Source: Fratercula arctica
Taxonomy: Eukaryota; Chordata; Aves; Charadriiformes; Alcidae
DNA: 64,000 bases
Reading direction: 5' to 3'
Assembly (NCBI GenBank): GCA_947846985.1
Contig: CANTUZ010000026.1
Location: 53,240,730 to 53,304,729 of the forward strand
The translations under genes were made by a program, and so were the position numbers. The notes beneath the pieces are model-generated. The model saw only the letters and a list, made by a program, of their open reading frames with translations. It was not told where the DNA came from and ran no database searches. Positions 61,468 through 64,000 of the stretch are shown in pieces (position 1 is the stretch's first letter; each line of letters starts with the position of its first letter).

Positions 61468-61819
61468 CTAGGGACTTTTTCCTAGATACTTAACGAGGAA
61501 AATCTCCACAGAAATCCTGCCCTGACAACCACCTCTGGAAAAAGGATCCAGCTCAAAGTCAGTGAGAATTAATATTATGTAGCAGTGCCATTGCTGTGAT
61601 TCCTTGTTAGAATAAGACATAAGAAGATCACTAGTACAGTTCACATCACGATGAATTGTTGAAGCAATTTTCTCGAGGACTGAGGACAGCATTTCCACTA
61701 CTTTAAACAGACCAACTGACACTGATATGTGCTCTATCTGCTGGAACTTGTCACTTGCACTAACTACATAAGTTGAAGGCAAAATAATTGTGTCCTGATC
61801 AACCTTTATGTTTAAAGAA
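61468..61819 (-). other. Candidate coding exon or pseudo-exon (unrecognised)
   Basis: The minus strand has a good acceptor, TGTGATTTCTTTTACAG at 61836-61820. It is followed by about 117 codons without a stop, in AT-rich DNA (61819 to the TAA at 61470-61468). The first two thirds read like ordinary protein, with an amphipathic stretch FKVVEMLSSVLEKIASTI at roughly residues 42-59. After about residue 78 the composition becomes hydrophobic and less protein-like. I do not recognise a family. No good donor (GTAAG/GTGAG) follows, and no partner exon is visible in the window. Chance cannot be excluded, since other meaningless frames of this length occur here. Confidence 0.18.
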
Positions 61820-64000
61820 CTGTAAAAGAAATCACAAAGGTATATAAAGCAAATGCAAGGTGTTGCCTATGAGAATACTTGTCTAATCATCTTAAATTGC
61901 CACTATATTCATACTGTGCAGCAGCTGTAGAAATAGTAGCTACCAGTCTATGTTTTTCATGTTCGTCTTTACCACTATCTGGCATGGTTTGGTTTTATTA
62001 ATTATGAAGTAAGGAGCAGTTTATTTTAAGACTCGCAATCAGTTCACACTTGGCTACCTCAGCTACTTTTTTTTACATGAATTTAATATACTTTGTGACA
62101 ATCTGTGGGTCTGTAAGTGCCACATCACTCTGACAGGTCCTTTCAGATGTAATGTTTTGGAATTAGGCAGTTCAGAGGTGGGTATTGCACATCCCATTTT
62201 ATTTACAGTTAAAGGTCAACCACAGCCATAGCAGTGTTGCTTTTGTCTACAGATCCAACTTTCCAAAGTTTTATTATGATCCAGTTTAGGTCCTCTATAT
62301 AAATTAGCATTAATACTTTTATAAAAACAACTTATACTAGAGATTATTGCTTGGTTTCAAGTCTGCTCACAGAGCAAAACAAATCATAATCTAGGCCAGT
62401 CGACATCAGGAAGTTCAATTGGATGTAGGAGTTATTCATCTCTATTTCATATACATGAAATAACCAAAGATCTTATTGGTACACTGTTTAGTCATTACAG
62501 AGATTGTGTTTGAGTTTCAGTTTTGTTTGCTCATGCTACAAGTTTGCAGCAGAAATGCCATGTAAGAAGATAATCAATCAATTGGTATCTATTACTAATT
62601 TCACATATTTTTCAGTCCCAGTTATATTCTAGTCAAACATGTGGCAACAATGAATTCTGGTGGATCCCGAGTAGTTACTGGCTGGAAGACATTGTCTCAG
62701 GAGTCATTGATGTTAGCCATTAGGAGTAAAAGGCAAGTGAAAAAATAAAATGGTAATATTGGCTTGACAGGGAAGCAGAATAAAACAATGTGAATAAATT
62801 AATAGCTGAGCTAGACGAATCATTCATCGCAAAATATTATTGCAGCAAATGACAAAAAAATGTAGTCATTAGTTAAAACAAGCTTCCCTCAGATGTCATC
62901 AAAGGATGCTGACATCTAATAATAATGTTGGTCACCTGCAAACAAGCAAAAAGCCATTACTAAGATCTTATTTAGCACTCCCATCCACAACAGTCCGACT
63001 GCTTCTCAGAATCAACAATTTTGCTGAATAACTGTCCTTAGTATCTGGATTTCTGTTGGTTGGTTCAAACTATGAAGGCCTTTTAAGCACTAGTGCAAAG
63101 CTGCTAATTCAAATACAATTGAATATTAAGGAAAGCTGTGCATATGATCAAATCAATAGATAATTCAGACCTAGAATTATTCATAAGAAAATTGTTTAAG
63201 CTACTGTCTCACAGTAACAGTAGTATCTTGCTAGAAAAACCCATTCAGGTGAGAAAATAAGTGGCTAAACCCATCTGTGTCAGTGAAATTCGCTTCTGAA
63301 TACTCCTTCATGTATTACAAAAACATACAATGATGTTTCAGTTCAGCAAATGTGGTGTTAAAAATACTGGAAGTTTCAAAACTGTACTGGGCAGTCTTCT
63401 CCTCACCTGATGTGCCAGGTGATTTTTCAATGTATCACCAGAGAAAGTCACGCTTACTCTTTCAAATCTTTGGACGGCTTATCACTGTCAGTTGCTGGAA
63501 ATTTTCCTTGAAGCAATCTCTCTTTTTCCCCATTTTATGATGGAAATTGTTATTTGCTGTGGATGTCAATCTTGATTCATCTGTAGAATCTATGTACAAA
63601 AATAAGTATTTATTTTCAAGTTTTAGCTGGACCTGCACAAAATGACTGTGGGATCTGGATAAGAATGACCATCACCATCTTACCAGGCTAGAACTTCACC
63701 CTTAGAAGGTGGTAAAAGCTTTTAACTATTAGATTTTGCCACTGCATGCTCCACAAACCTTTTGCTGGCACAAGTGTAATTTTATACTCCATTTAAGAAA
63801 TGGACTTATAAAAAACTGAAAAGCTTTTCTTTGTGCACTGGTGCTGTACTTGGGAGCATACAAGTGTACCCCAATTTTTACTGTGGTGTTTATGAAGTAG
63901 ATTCAGTCTGAGATTTTAACTAGAAAGAAAAATGTTTTTCAATTTAAACAGTATACACATCTGAGAATAAAAAAAAAAAAAAGGCATATTTTAATGTGTA

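Larger units (their letters stand above)
51269..64000. other. AT-rich spacer, no confirmed gene
   Basis: No high-copy repeat was recognised in the last 12.7 kb. It contains homopolymer and simple-sequence tracts, a short hairpin at 57441-57467 and one low-confidence candidate exon on the minus strand near 61.5-61.8 kb, listed separately. The 55690-55840 segment contains a GACGTCAT site and several complex words but nothing I can identify. Confidence 0.5.

Overview
The window looks like a gene-poor, AT-rich stretch of a bird nuclear genome. The main evidence is repeat content. There are seven CR1 LINE fragments; where the 3' end is preserved, the short tail related to ATTCTGTG is visible. There are also two complete solo LTRs and one truncated LTR of an avian endogenous-retrovirus family. 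The only recognisable gene is an ITPRIPL1-like (inositol 1,4,5-trisphosphate receptor-interacting protein-like 1) copy, a family that is multi-copy in many birds. No bacterial features, rRNA, tRNA or CRISPR array are visible. The species cannot be named from the sequence.

Layout. 1-3694: AT-rich spacer with simple repeats. 3695-4575: CR1 (+). 5041-5284: old LTR 3' fragment (+). 5460-6898: ITPRIPL1-like gene on the minus strand, with TATA box, small first exon, 290-bp intron, main coding exon and poly(A) signal. Its 3' coding half is deleted and frameshifted. The gene sits in a sharply bounded GC-rich block (about 5.15-7.78 kb). 7.8-10.5 kb: spacer. 10499-11805: CR1 (-) with an internal deletion. 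14779-15131: CR1 3' end (-). 17094-17150: CR1 scrap (-). 19.3 and 21.0 kb: a duplicated 51-bp segment with a complex junction. 27732-28331: solo LTR (-). 31018-31335: internal CR1 fragment (-). 39244-39781: solo LTR (+) with a perfect 5-bp target duplication. 47829-49850: the longest CR1 copy (-), with endonuclease and reverse-transcriptase remnants. 50960-51268: short CR1 3' end (+) with a tandem array at its 5' junction. 51.3-64 kb: spacer, with one weak candidate exon on the minus strand near 61.8 kb.

No set of genes here forms a pathway. The biology is that of a degenerating multicopy gene surrounded by retroelement fossils. The most informative observations are: (1) the ITPRIPL1-like copy keeps its promoter, splice sites and poly(A) signal but has lost most of its Mab-21-like domain; (2) the 51-bp duplication looks like a template-switch scar; (3) three LTR copies of one family mark separate insertions. 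I found no convincing new biological system.
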